Source: Rhodoferax sp.
Lineage (GTDB): Bacteria; Pseudomonadota; Gammaproteobacteria; Burkholderiales; Burkholderiaceae_C
DNA: 64,000 nucleotides
NCBI GenBank assembly: GCA_030685025.1
Contig: JAUXWC010000265.1
Location: 58,981-122,980, forward strand
Direction: 5' to 3'
Within the stretch, counting starts at the first letter, position 1. Every line of letters starts with the position of its first letter. Made by a program: the position numbers and the translations under genes. Below the pieces are notes generated by a model, which saw nothing but the letters and a program-made list of their open reading frames with translations, was not told the origin of the DNA and did not search any database. Positions 7,883-17,085 of the stretch are shown piece after piece.

Positions 7883-9454
7883 CTATTGGTCATCGACGCA
7901 TTGGTCTTCGGTTTCGACCAGGCATTGCGGCAGCTCTCGGGATGTACCGGCGCCCCGCGTCTTGGCAAGCACGCCGCCTGCCGCGACCTTCAAACCGCGC
8001 GGCAACAGCACCCACAGTTGGCCACTTGCCTTCATGCTTCGGGCCTGGGCCGCGGCCTTTGGGCCACTGCCAAAGAAGTAGTCTGCACGGACCGCACCCC
8101 GAATCGCGCCGCCAGTGTCCTGCGCGATGGTCAGTCGACGCATCGGTTTTCCGTCCGACGGATCCCGCGTAGACACGAATACCGGAAACCCCAAGGGCGT
8201 GCTGCGCGGATCAACGGCGATGGAGCGTCCCGGCGAAAGGGGGACATTCATTGCACCCAGCGGTCCGGTCCCGGTGGGCGGGTTTTCGCGGAAAAACACG
8301 TAACTGGGATCCTTGATGCCGGATCCGGTGATGCGTGAATCCGCCCGCCGACCTGGCACCGCCACACGACCGCCTGGCGGCGGTGCGAGCAGCTTGAAGC
8401 CGCGCGTGCGGGTTGGCGTGGGATCATCTTCCTCGTCGTCCTGAGACGCCGCATCCAGTTCGACCATGCCACCGCGCATCTTGACTGCGGGTTTCTTGCC
8501 ACTTGCTTGGGCCAGCGTGGGCCGGAACGGGTGGCCGTTTTGCTCGGCATAGGACAGGTGGACCGTGGCGCCGTCGGGGAGCTTGATTCTGCCCGCGCCC
8601 TGCACCTGCATTTCGTAGAGTTCCATCGCGTCCTGAACAAATGCCAGCACTTTGGCATTGGGTGCGCCACGGGTCTCGATTTCCTCTCGCGTGTAGTAGG
8701 GCAACAGGCGTTTGCCCTCTGCCCTGAGCCGGACCTTGCGGTCCGGCGAGTCAAAGGCCAGCTTCGACAGGTCCAGCAAGTACAAGCCCGGCGCGTTCAT
8801 CGTGCGCGTATTCAGTCCGGTCTCAATGAGCACATTGCGTCCTTCGACCTTGGCCGCCACGGTGGCCGATGCCGTGGCCTTGCCGATCTTCCTGACATCG
8901 AGCAAAAGCATGTCTTCAGGAACCCCATAGACCGGGTAAACAAACGGCGCGCGGTATTGGCGACTGCCTTTAATCTCTGGCTCGAAATAACCCGTCACGA
9001 CGCCATCGGGCCGGCTCCCATCGTCGCGCACCTGATACGGTGCGAACTCGTTTTCAAAGAAGGCTCGCACGCTGTCGTTACTGGTGAGTCCGACGGACCT
9101 GGCGTGCTCGCACACCCGCTGCCACTCTGCGCCCCGCGCCGCGAGCACCGAGCAGCTCCCCAGGAATGCTGGCCAACTCTCAACCAGGTTGTCGGTCTTC
9201 CAACCCGGCAGCTTGTCAAAGGGGGTGGCGACATAATTGGCCGACTGGGTTGAAAACGACGCAGCCTGACCGGCCGTGTTGGCCGCCGCCGGCTCCGCGG
9301 CCGGGTTTACGCCGGCCGGGGCGGCCACGGTCGGCGCAGCGCCCGGCAACTGAATCTCTTGTGACGGCCCCGCGCAAGCCATCATCAAAGCCAATCCTGG
9401 CAGCGCGAGCCACCTGGTCTTGGCGCAGTGGTCATAATTGTTTGACTTCTTCAC
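7883..9454 (-). CDS. mltA: MltA-family lytic transglycosylase lipoprotein
   Basis: This protein of about 523 residues is a membrane-bound lytic murein transglycosylase A homologue that cleaves peptidoglycan to 1,6-anhydro products. The GTG at 9452-9454 is the likely start: AGGAG lies seven bases upstream, and the product then begins with a signal ending LALMMAC, consistent with a lipobox cysteine. The MltA domain shows VTGYFEPEIKGSRQ, MELYEMQVQGAGRI and the 3D-domain phrase IAQDTGGAIRG with the catalytic Asp near residue 446. Between NGHPFRPTLAQ and SYVFF there is an acidic, proline-rich insert in place of the usual helices. It sits in the T6SS operon, so a role in opening the cell wall for the TssL/TssM complex is inferred. 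Confidence 0.88.
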   Translation of the reverse strand: MKKSNNYDHCAKTRWLALPGLALMMACAGPSQEIQLPGAAPTVAAPAGVNPAAEPAAANTAGQAASFSTQSANYVATPFDKLPGWKTDNLVESWPAFLGSCSVLAARGAEWQRVCEHARSVGLTSNDSVRAFFENEFAPYQVRDDGSRPDGVVTGYFEPEIKGSRQYRAPFVYPVYGVPEDMLLLDVRKIGKATASATVAAKVEGRNVLIETGLNTRTMNAPGLYLLDLSKLAFDSPDRKVRLRAEGKRLLPYYTREEIETRGAPNAKVLAFVQDAMELYEMQVQGAGRIKLPDGATVHLSYAEQNGHPFRPTLAQASGKKPAVKMRGGMVELDAASQDDEEDDPTPTRTRGFKLLAPPPGGRVAVPGRRADSRITGSGIKDPSYVFFRENPPTGTGPLGAMNVPLSPGRSIAVDPRSTPLGFPVFVSTRDPSDGKPMRRLTIAQDTGGAIRGAVRADYFFGSGPKAAAQARSMKASGQLWVLLPRGLKVAAGGVLAKTRGAGTSRELPQCLVETEDQCVDDQ

Positions 9455-9473
9455 AGCACCTCTCCTTTTTAGT

Positions 9474-9527
9474 CGGTTGAGGACAGAGCTTGCTCGACTA
9501 TTGCGTAGCTTCGGTCTGTCCCGCAAG
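9474..9527. repeat. Dispersed hairpin repeat, copy B (kinase-mltA gap)
   Basis: This 54-bp element reads CGGTTGAGGACAGAGC at one end and TCGGTCTGTCCCGCAAG at the other. The arms GGACAGA and TCTGTCC are complementary, with a variable centre. It ends 23 bases after the kinase stop (9551) and lies upstream of the mltA ribosome-binding site. If the longest mltA frame (from 9526) were used, the element would be translated, which is a further reason to prefer the GTG start at 9454. Confidence 0.85.
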
Positions 9528-9550
9528 GATTTCGTTCATGCGCGACGCAA

Positions 9551-11485
9551 CTACTCTTCCACAATCCTGAACCCCACCACGCCGTAGACGTCGGGGCACG
9601 CGGCACCGGCCTCGCACAGGGCCTTGCCTAACAGGGGCGACGGCGTACCGCTGACGCGCCCCGCCTCCAGAGCCGCCAGCACTGGCAGCGAGAATTGTCC
9701 AAATACGCCGTCATACTGAATACCCGAGGCGGCAAAGTCACGCTCGCGCTCGCTCACCACAACCAGAAACTGGTTGGCCCCGGCGGGCCCACCCGCCTTC
9801 ATGGCCCAGGATGCGCGGGGCAAGGACAGCAGCTCCTGGGCACGAATCTGATTGCGCTTGTCCAACTGATTGGGGAACAGTTGCAGCAGATCCCCGGTCG
9901 ATGACAACATCAAAACATAAACATACCCGGGTCGTTTGCTCTGAACCGAGAACTCAAGCCGGTCTTGGTCGATCTTGACGCGGTCCTTGGTCGGCGTGGC
10001 ACTGACCCCCATTGGGCCGGCGCCCGTCGCGATCAGGTCTTGCAACGCCCGGCCAACCTCAAAGGATCGGGGCGGCGCGGCCGCAACCGAAGCGCCGGCG
10101 GGTGGCGTCAACTTGCCGCCTGGCGCCGGTATGACTGGGGGCGCGCCGACCGCAAGCTCACCCTGACTGACTGCACGCGACATCCACCAACCGGTGCCCG
10201 CCACGACCAGAGCAATCGCCAGCACCGCACCGACCTGAAACCTGCGCCGGGACGCCGCCGCCGGCGTCGACGGTACCGCGGTGGCCCCGACTCCTGACGC
10301 ACTGCCTGGATTGGCAATGGGCGTAGTGGTAACGTTGGTGATCGCAGGCAAACCCAGCGCCTCACGCATGGCCGCCATCGACTGCGGCCGATGCTCGGGT
10401 CGCACCGACAGAGCTTGATCGATGGTGGCCAACAGTCGATGGCTGTACCGCTTGCTCAATATCTCGTTGCTGGCGAGCGCCACATACTGGTCACTGAGCA
10501 TGCGTGCCACGGAGGGCGGCGGCGCTCGCCCACAGATGGCAACGTGCATGACCGCGGCAAGGGCGTACACATCGGTCCAGGCGCCCTGAGTCATGTCGGG
10601 CACCTCGGCGTATTGCTCCACCGGGGCATAGCCAGGCTTAAGAATGACGGTAATAGCCTGCGTCATGTCAGAAATGACACGCCGCGCGGCACCAAAATCA
10701 AGCACCACGGGCAACCCGGAGTCCTCCAGAAGGAGGATGTTGTCGGGGGCAATATCGCGGTGGTAGCAACTAGCCTGATGCATGATGGTCAGTGCGTGGG
10801 TGACGCGATCCACCACCTGCAGTAGCCAAGTCTCCTCCACAGGTGCCGTCATATGGGCCAAGGCGGACTTCAGCGTCCGACCCTTGTAGAGCGGCATGAC
10901 CATGTAGGTGGTACCGTGCTCTTGCCAGAAGCGGTAGACCTTCAGCAACGAGGGGTCGTCAAACTGGGCCAGCAAACGCGCCTCATTGATGAAGCTGCGC
11001 ATCCCCGCGTCGAAGGTTTCCTTGTGCCGCTCCGACAGGGGCGCCACGCTCCCGTCGGCTTGACGCATGGCAAGGGAAGACGGCATGTACTCCTTGATGG
11101 CCACTTCACGTTCCAGCGCATGGTCCCAAGCCTTGTAGACGATGCCAAAACCCCCTTGGCCGATCAAGCCGGTGATCTCGAACTCGGCCAGTTTCGTGCC
11201 CGTCGGAAGCAGGCTGGCGTTGCTGGGACCCACGGGCCCCGCGTCCCTGGGCACCGCCTGGGTCGCCGTGATCGGGGTCATCCACCCGGCGCCGGTGGGG
11301 TTTGGAGTTTGCGGCCCGTTGCTCCGCGCAGGACGTGCCACGGTGGGCTGTTGGCTGATGGCCTCAAGAACGGTGCGCGACGACGCAAGGACACGCGTGG
11401 CCTGATCGTCATCACATCGCTGCCCCGACACGGCATCACCACCCTGGGTGACCGGTATCGCCGACAGGTCGCCTGACGAACTCAT
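9551..11485 (-). CDS. Transmembrane Ser/Thr protein kinase with DUF4384, T6SS-associated (PpkA-like)
   Basis: This 644-residue eukaryotic-type kinase probably controls T6SS assembly by threonine phosphorylation. After a 100-residue low-complexity N-terminus the kinase domain shows the glycine loop GQGGFGIVYKA (109-119), the lysine in VAIKEYM (131), HRDIAPDN (242-249) and DFGAARR (263-269), so all catalytic residues are present. A single transmembrane segment follows at about 418-436. The C-terminal periplasmic part (about 505-600) has the DUF4384 pattern GYVYVLMLSSTGDLLQLFPN. The start ATG overlaps the tagF stop as ATGA. The usual partners PppA (phosphatase) and an FHA protein are not in the window, while the negative regulator TagF is next door. 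Confidence 0.93.
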   Translation of the reverse strand: MSSSGDLSAIPVTQGGDAVSGQRCDDDQATRVLASSRTVLEAISQQPTVARPARSNGPQTPNPTGAGWMTPITATQAVPRDAGPVGPSNASLLPTGTKLAEFEITGLIGQGGFGIVYKAWDHALEREVAIKEYMPSSLAMRQADGSVAPLSERHKETFDAGMRSFINEARLLAQFDDPSLLKVYRFWQEHGTTYMVMPLYKGRTLKSALAHMTAPVEETWLLQVVDRVTHALTIMHQASCYHRDIAPDNILLLEDSGLPVVLDFGAARRVISDMTQAITVILKPGYAPVEQYAEVPDMTQGAWTDVYALAAVMHVAICGRAPPPSVARMLSDQYVALASNEILSKRYSHRLLATIDQALSVRPEHRPQSMAAMREALGLPAITNVTTTPIANPGSASGVGATAVPSTPAAASRRRFQVGAVLAIALVVAGTGWWMSRAVSQGELAVGAPPVIPAPGGKLTPPAGASVAAAPPRSFEVGRALQDLIATGAGPMGVSATPTKDRVKIDQDRLEFSVQSKRPGYVYVLMLSSTGDLLQLFPNQLDKRNQIRAQELLSLPRASWAMKAGGPAGANQFLVVVSERERDFAASGIQYDGVFGQFSLPVLAALEAGRVSGTPSPLLGKALCEAGAACPDVYGVVGFRIVEE

Positions 11486-12129
11486 CTGGAAATCTCGGCG
11501 GCGTGGGAGATGTCGGCCCCATGGCCAAACAAGGCATCAAAAGACCCAGCGGTCGGCAGGCCGGTCACGACCAAGTTTGGCGGGCTATCGTCACCCGGAT
11601 CGGTGCGCCAGATCGACTGGTACTGCGCCGGCAGGTGCACCCGTGGCCCGGTCGGCTGTGTGCTGTCTGCTTCGCCTCCAAAGGCCTCGTTCAATGACGC
11701 CTCGAACCGGCTCGCGTCGAGATCGGATTCCAGCGCGGCCAGTGCGGCTTGGGCACTCATCTCCCACCACTGCCGCGCCCAGGCCTGCGACCGTTCACGC
11801 TCAGCCGTTTGCCGGTCGCCCAGTTCGATCGCCAGAGTCAGCGGGAAGTACCGCCCGGCGCTGTCCACCGACGGCATCATGACCCCCAACCAGGGCATCG
11901 GACCAGCTAATTGCGGGCCGAGGGCGAAGAACCAGATGGGTCCCGCCAGATACCGTTCAACCCAATCCGGCTGCCGGTTTCGCAGGTCAAACAAGCCGGT
12001 CTGCAACCAACTGTCCCAAACCGCTCGGAACTGCTCGGGAAGCCGCCGCTGGGCGAAGTCACCCATGCCTGGCAGCTTGCCAAACCAGCCAGGGATGTCA
12101 CGTCGGCTCAAGTGCGCCCGGGCGTCCAC
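11482..12129 (-). CDS. tagF: T6SS post-translational regulator TagF
   Basis: This 215-residue protein of the TagF (DUF2094/ImpM) family represses T6SS activity independently of, or in parallel with, the threonine phosphorylation pathway. The family start is obvious: GWFGKLPGMGDFAQRRLP, then WVERYLAGPIWFFALGP and LGVMMPSVDSAGRYFPLTL. Two bases separate it from the tssM stop, and it overlaps the kinase start by four bases. A tssM-tagF-kinase order is consistent with a regulatory module attached to the membrane complex genes. Confidence 0.92.
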   Translation of the reverse strand: MDARAHLSRRDIPGWFGKLPGMGDFAQRRLPEQFRAVWDSWLQTGLFDLRNRQPDWVERYLAGPIWFFALGPQLAGPMPWLGVMMPSVDSAGRYFPLTLAIELGDRQTAERERSQAWARQWWEMSAQAALAALESDLDASRFEASLNEAFGGEADSTQPTGPRVHLPAQYQSIWRTDPGDDSPPNLVVTGLPTAGSFDALFGHGADISHAAEISR

Positions 12130-12131
12130 GG

Positions 12132-15100
12132 TCAGAGCCCCTCAGGACATGAAAATGCCTGCAATTCATTCAAGCGAATCGGGTGTTGCACGCTATTGGC
12201 GGTCACCTCAAAGCGGGCCCGCCGGTTGTCCACGTTGAAGGTGACGTTGAATTTCTCGGGCGCACCAGCGGACTCCAACTGCGCCTTCTCCAGCAGCCGG
12301 AACAGGGCCCACGGACCGTCAACCGCCATGCCGGACGCACCCGCCGAAGAGGGTGGTGATATTTGGACGCGCACCTGATTGCTGCCCCTGGGGCCAGGCC
12401 ACTGCACCGCCATCGGCACGGCGGGTCCGTGCGCGTACTTGACCAGTTGCCCGTCGACATCGAGGATGAACTGGGTGATGCTGGCATCCAATTCGCGCGG
12501 CATGAAGTCGAGCCGCATCGATGGCACGCGGGCGCCAGAGCGGAAGAACACGTCGCGGATCCGGGCCGCGCGCTCAAACTGCGCCAACGCCGCCACCGAT
12601 ACCCCCGACTGCTCACCCACCGGTTTGTAACGCCAGGGCCGCGTACTGGTGTCCACCAAAGTCGCCAGCCGTTTCTGGAAGAAATCATCCATCAAACCGC
12701 CAGGCGCAAACATCTGTCCGAAGTCCTCCGGCAACACATCGCGCGTGCTGCTGGGCACCAACGGGTAACGTCCGGCAATGGCGCGAGAACAGAACTCGGT
12801 AACTGGTCGCAGGTCCTGACTGAGGTTGCCGCGCTCCGCGGTACGGGCCTGGGTCGATCCGCTTTGACTGAGGTTTTCGATCATGGACCGGATCGGCTCC
12901 GGCAAGCGCCCCGCGTCGGACTTCAGCTTGCCCGCGACATCGGCAGCCGGCGGGGCCGAGCGGCTCTTGACCGCGCTATCCACCGCATTGAGGTAAACAT
13001 AGACTTCATTGAAGAGCTTGAGCGCATCGTCGAGCGGCGCGGGCTGATTCGCCCCACCGGCCTGCACCAGGCGACGCAGCGGCTCAAAATGATCATCGAC
13101 CAGGCTTTCAATCGGCTTGCCTGCGGTCAAGGGCTTCGCGGGATCGCCCCCAAACAGGTCTTCAAGTCCCTTGCGTGTATTGCGCACCGACTCGGTGGCC
13201 TTGGTCACCACGTTCTTGTCGCCGTCGGCGCGAACCAGCGTTACTTCCCGAACCACGGCGCGCATCAGGCTCTGCAGGGGCGAACCGGCACCCGACAGGG
13301 TGCGCGCCACCTGGATGTTCTTCTCCAGCGTGTTGGCCCGAACCAGTCGAATGTCCGCCAAGAAGGCGTCCCACTCCTTGACGTAGTTTTCCAGATAGAG
13401 GCGCCGCACGCGATCAGTCAGCGCACCCAAAGCGCCGACGTCCTGAATTTTTTCCTTGAGGTTGCGTTCCTGACCAAGCACCCAAGGCTCCTCGTTGGCC
13501 ATGGTGAGGGTCAAGGTCTCGACCGCCGACTGAAAGCGCTTGTGGTAACCATCAAAGGTGAACCAGCCCGGAACACCTTCAGTCAGCGGCTTGCCGCTGG
13601 CGCGCTCAAACACCAGTGGGGCCGATGGGCCGGCAGCGGTGGAGAGACTGAACGCCGGCACGTCCTTGCTGAGGCGCTGCCGCTTGAGGCGACTGAAAAT
13701 CCGTTGCTCCAAAGGGTAGCTGGCCAACATGGCACGTACGCTTCGAACCAGATTCTCATCCATCACCAAGGGGGAGCGCGGCGGACCCTGTGCAATCAAC
13801 TCATCGAGCTGGCTTTCCAGTCTGGCGCGCTGGGATTCGGAAACCCCCCGATCCAGGCTACGATTCCAATCGAGCGTGATCCAGGCCTTGAGTGCTTCGG
13901 CATCAAAGTGCTCGCTCTGATGCAGCATCAGGTAGGTCTTGAGTGCCTCATAGCTGAACTCCAGATTGTCACGCTGCGCCCCGCGCAGTTGGTCTTCGAT
14001 GCGTTTGGCAAGATGCGGCAGGAAGACATCATTAAGGGCGCGCTGGTGTGCCACCTGCGCCGCACCGGCCAGCTTGTCACCCTGGTACAGACCCAAGCCC
14101 ATCAGAAATGGGACCTTGTCGCCGGCAACCTCGGGCGTCAGCCAACTGTCGCGCAGGCTTTGCAGCACCGGCGCCACCACCACCAGGTTCTGCGCTCGGC
14201 CCGGCATGGCCGCCAAGTTCTGTCGCAAAGGCTCAGCGGCCGCTTCCACTGCTCGCAAATAGGCCAGGTTGCGGGTGCTGCTGATGCCCCACCCGACCAG
14301 GACGGCCACCGTGATCAGGCCGAGCGTAAGCAGTCCCGCCAATCGCAAGCCGTGACTGCGGCGTTCCCAGCGCACGTCGGCACCGGCCAAGCGTTGCTCG
14401 GGGAACACCACCTCGCGCAGCAACGAGGTCAGAAAATAGCTCCGCCCACTACTGGTCTGCCTGGGCAACACGGAACGCGCCAGGCCAAAATTGCGCGCCA
14501 AGCTGGCCACAACCCGATCGATCGGGCTGCCCTCCTGCGTGCCGCTGGTGAAGTAGACGCCGCGTACCCACGGCGGCTGCGTGAAACGCGAGCCCGCGTA
14601 GATCTGCTCCAGCAGATCCGTCAACACCGGACCGAGCGCGGCAAACTGCAACGGAAAACCAAACAGCGCCGCGCGACGGGCGCCGTCCGTTTCTTGCTGC
14701 ATTCGGTCAATCAAACCATCGTTCAGACGATTTGCCAACAAGCCGAACTCGCGTTGCACCGGCACGGACAAGGACGCCGCTTCGCCGCCCTCGGTGACCG
14801 GCAGGGTGAAGCCCCAGACCTGCGAGCGCGACTCCTTGCCCAGGTCCGCGAAGTACTCGGAGAATCCGTGCAGCAGGTCACTCTTGGTGACCAGCACGTA
14901 GATGGGCAGGCGCGTTGCCAGGACCGTGTCGATTTCGACCAGCCGCGCACGAATGGCCTGCGCCAACTGCGCACGCTCCTGGGCACTCTTTTGCAGAAGA
15001 TCGGCCACGCTGATGGTCAGGAACACGCCGTTGAGCGGTCGGCGCGGCCGCGACTTCTTCAACAATCCAAGGAACCCATCCCACGCCGTCTTGTCCTCGC

Positions 15101-15722
15101 TCTGGTGACTGTCCTGGGTGGTGTAACGGCCCGCCGTATCGATCAACACGGCCTCATCGGTGAACCACCAGTCGCAATTGCGGGTGCCTCCGACCCCCCG
15201 GATGGCACCGGCCCCAAACTGATCAGCCAGCGGGAAAGTCAGGCCAGAGTTGACCAAAGCGGTGGTCTTGCCCGCCCCGGGCGCGCCGATGAACACATAC
15301 CAAGGCAGTTCGTACAGGTAATTGCCCCCCGACAAGGACAGCCAATCACGCCAGCCCGGCTTGCGTCCGGCGGCGTGCAGGCGCATCTTCCTGAGTGAGG
15401 CAACCGCCTCCTTGAAGCGGGTGGCAAGGATTTGCTGCTCGTTGCTGACAGGTTGATCACCCTTGCCCACCGGCGCACGCACCAGGCCATCTGTGAGGTG
15501 CTGACTGGCGCGGCGAGCCCGCCAGCGCGCGAAGGCCCAGCGCAGCACCACCAACAGCAAGATGACACCGATCAGCAGGGCACGCGCCAGCTCGCTCTCG
15601 AGCGGCGTCCAGCGCCCGATCGCGACCATGGGCCCGATCCACCAGATCAGAATCGCCAGCAGCAACAGCGCCAAGCTGGCCAGCAGCACCGGATGAAAAA
15701 TCACACTGAAAAGCTTTTTCAT
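12132..15722 (-). CDS. tssM: T6SS inner-membrane protein TssM (IcmF)
   Basis: This 1196-residue IcmF-family protein spans the inner membrane and forms the trans-envelope channel with TssL and TssJ. Two N-terminal membrane helices (about 11-29 and 46-62) are followed by a cytoplasmic NTPase-like domain with P-loop GAPGAGKT at 146-153 and DTAGRYTTQD. A third helix (about 455-475, LAGLLTLGLITVAVLVGW) leads into the long periplasmic domain. The C-terminus carries the TssM C-domain (WPGPRGSNQVRVQI, GPWALFRLLEKAQL). Length is typical. The start overlaps the tssL stop by four bases. Confidence 0.96.
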   Translation of the reverse strand: MKKLFSVIFHPVLLASLALLLLAILIWWIGPMVAIGRWTPLESELARALLIGVILLLVVLRWAFARWRARRASQHLTDGLVRAPVGKGDQPVSNEQQILATRFKEAVASLRKMRLHAAGRKPGWRDWLSLSGGNYLYELPWYVFIGAPGAGKTTALVNSGLTFPLADQFGAGAIRGVGGTRNCDWWFTDEAVLIDTAGRYTTQDSHQSEDKTAWDGFLGLLKKSRPRRPLNGVFLTISVADLLQKSAQERAQLAQAIRARLVEIDTVLATRLPIYVLVTKSDLLHGFSEYFADLGKESRSQVWGFTLPVTEGGEAASLSVPVQREFGLLANRLNDGLIDRMQQETDGARRAALFGFPLQFAALGPVLTDLLEQIYAGSRFTQPPWVRGVYFTSGTQEGSPIDRVVASLARNFGLARSVLPRQTSSGRSYFLTSLLREVVFPEQRLAGADVRWERRSHGLRLAGLLTLGLITVAVLVGWGISSTRNLAYLRAVEAAAEPLRQNLAAMPGRAQNLVVVAPVLQSLRDSWLTPEVAGDKVPFLMGLGLYQGDKLAGAAQVAHQRALNDVFLPHLAKRIEDQLRGAQRDNLEFSYEALKTYLMLHQSEHFDAEALKAWITLDWNRSLDRGVSESQRARLESQLDELIAQGPPRSPLVMDENLVRSVRAMLASYPLEQRIFSRLKRQRLSKDVPAFSLSTAAGPSAPLVFERASGKPLTEGVPGWFTFDGYHKRFQSAVETLTLTMANEEPWVLGQERNLKEKIQDVGALGALTDRVRRLYLENYVKEWDAFLADIRLVRANTLEKNIQVARTLSGAGSPLQSLMRAVVREVTLVRADGDKNVVTKATESVRNTRKGLEDLFGGDPAKPLTAGKPIESLVDDHFEPLRRLVQAGGANQPAPLDDALKLFNEVYVYLNAVDSAVKSRSAPPAADVAGKLKSDAGRLPEPIRSMIENLSQSGSTQARTAERGNLSQDLRPVTEFCSRAIAGRYPLVPSSTRDVLPEDFGQMFAPGGLMDDFFQKRLATLVDTSTRPWRYKPVGEQSGVSVAALAQFERAARIRDVFFRSGARVPSMRLDFMPRELDASITQFILDVDGQLVKYAHGPAVPMAVQWPGPRGSNQVRVQISPPSSAGASGMAVDGPWALFRLLEKAQLESAGAPEKFNVTFNVDNRRARFEVTANSVQHPIRLNELQAFSCPEGL

Positions 15723-17047
15723 TTGCCAGCCTCCGCCGGTGTGGCGCGATGGGTCTCCGGCAACAACGTGATGTCCACGCGCCTGTTGCGCGCGCGGCTT
15801 TCGGCGCTGTCGTTGGGTGCGAGCGGCTCGGCGTCAGCCTTGCCACTGGCACGCATCCGCGAGGGCTCGACCAGCCCCGCCATGGCAACCCGCACGTTCT
15901 CGGCCCGAGCCGTCGACAGATGCCAGTTCGAAGGAAAACGCAGGGACCGAATCGGCTGGTTGTCTGAATGCCCCGCGATCAACACATCGCCCTTGACTTG
16001 TGCCAGTGCCTGGGCGATTCGAAGCAGCACTGGCTCGGCTTGCGCCATGGGTTGAGCGCTGCCCGAGGCGAAGAAACGGTCTCCGCGAAGGCGAATGATG
16101 CTGCGATCAGCCTCCTCGAGAACCGTGACCAAGCCCTCGCGGATCTCAGGCTCCAGAAACCCGGTCAATCGCGGCTTCTTGGCCGGTGCTACCGGAGCTG
16201 CTGCGATCTGCACAACCGGCACGCGCAAACTTGACAGCACGCCATAGGTGGCGTCGGACCGGCTGTTGAGCACGAAATAGAGCGCCACATAGACCAGCGC
16301 CAACAATGCCGCCACACCTGTCCCGATCACCCAAAACGGTACCGCCTGGCGCTGTCCGGCGCCAGCGAGCCCCTGTCCCTTCCAATGCGGCGACAAGTCG
16401 GCTTCCACCGGCGGGCGCTGCTTGCGGATCAAGTCCGCCAGCCGTTGACGCACCGCATCGAGCTGCGACCTTCCATTGTCGATCACCCGGTAACGCCCCT
16501 CAAACCCCAAAGCCAGCACACAGTAGATCAATTCCAGCAACTGACGATTGGCAGCGACATCCTGCGCCAGCTTGGCCAACAACTGGAACACCTTCTCGCC
16601 ACCCCAGGTCTCATTGTGGAACTGGACCAACAGGCTGCGCTTGCTCCAGGCCGCCTGCACGCCCCAGGGCGTGTTCGACACCGACTCATCCAAAGCGGTG
16701 CACAGTATGTAGCGCGCAGCCACGGTGTTCTCGTTCGACACACCGGCGCGGTTGGCCGCCGCCTCGAAGCGCCGTACGGCATCGGCGACCGAGTTGCGCA
16801 AGGCCTCCACATTGGGCGCCTGCGACAGCGTGCGCAAGTGCGCCACCAGCCCCAGCAAACTCGACGCGGCCGACACCAGGGGATTGAGCAAACCCAGGGC
16901 ATGAACCTCGATCGGATCGGGCTCGGTGTCAGCCTGACCATAGCTCGGTTGAGCCGCGCTCGCAGGGGCCGCGCTAGGCATCTTCGGTTTGGGCTTGATC
17001 ACCGTGCGTTCGGACTCAAACGGTGCAAAAGGATCGGGCGTGCTCAT
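15719..17047 (-). CDS. tssL: T6SS protein TssL (DotU) fused to a C-terminal OmpA domain
   Basis: This 442-residue protein has a cytoplasmic DotU domain (about 45-215; LLGLVAHLRTL, ARYILCTALDESV, WGGEKVFQLLAKL), one membrane helix (237-259) and a periplasmic OmpA-like peptidoglycan-binding domain (about 315-430; LIAGHSDNQPIRSLRFPSN, LSTARAENV). It links TssK and the baseplate to TssM and anchors the complex to the cell wall. The fused OmpA domain replaces the separate TagL-type anchor found in other systems. A short Pro-rich N-terminal extension of about 45 residues precedes DotU. It is preceded by tssK with a 38-bp gap. Confidence 0.95.
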   Translation of the reverse strand: MSTPDPFAPFESERTVIKPKPKMPSAAPASAAQPSYGQADTEPDPIEVHALGLLNPLVSAASSLLGLVAHLRTLSQAPNVEALRNSVADAVRRFEAAANRAGVSNENTVAARYILCTALDESVSNTPWGVQAAWSKRSLLVQFHNETWGGEKVFQLLAKLAQDVAANRQLLELIYCVLALGFEGRYRVIDNGRSQLDAVRQRLADLIRKQRPPVEADLSPHWKGQGLAGAGQRQAVPFWVIGTGVAALLALVYVALYFVLNSRSDATYGVLSSLRVPVVQIAAAPVAPAKKPRLTGFLEPEIREGLVTVLEEADRSIIRLRGDRFFASGSAQPMAQAEPVLLRIAQALAQVKGDVLIAGHSDNQPIRSLRFPSNWHLSTARAENVRVAMAGLVEPSRMRASGKADAEPLAPNDSAESRARNRRVDITLLPETHRATPAEAGK

Positions 17048-17085
17048 GATGGTGGCTCGTGTAAGTCAATCCGATGGGGCTAGGG

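Noticed and set aside
12363..15398. A 1011-codon open frame on the plus strand
   Set aside because: It is antisense to tssM and arises from the high GC codon pattern; the minus-strand frame has the IcmF motifs and correct operon overlaps.
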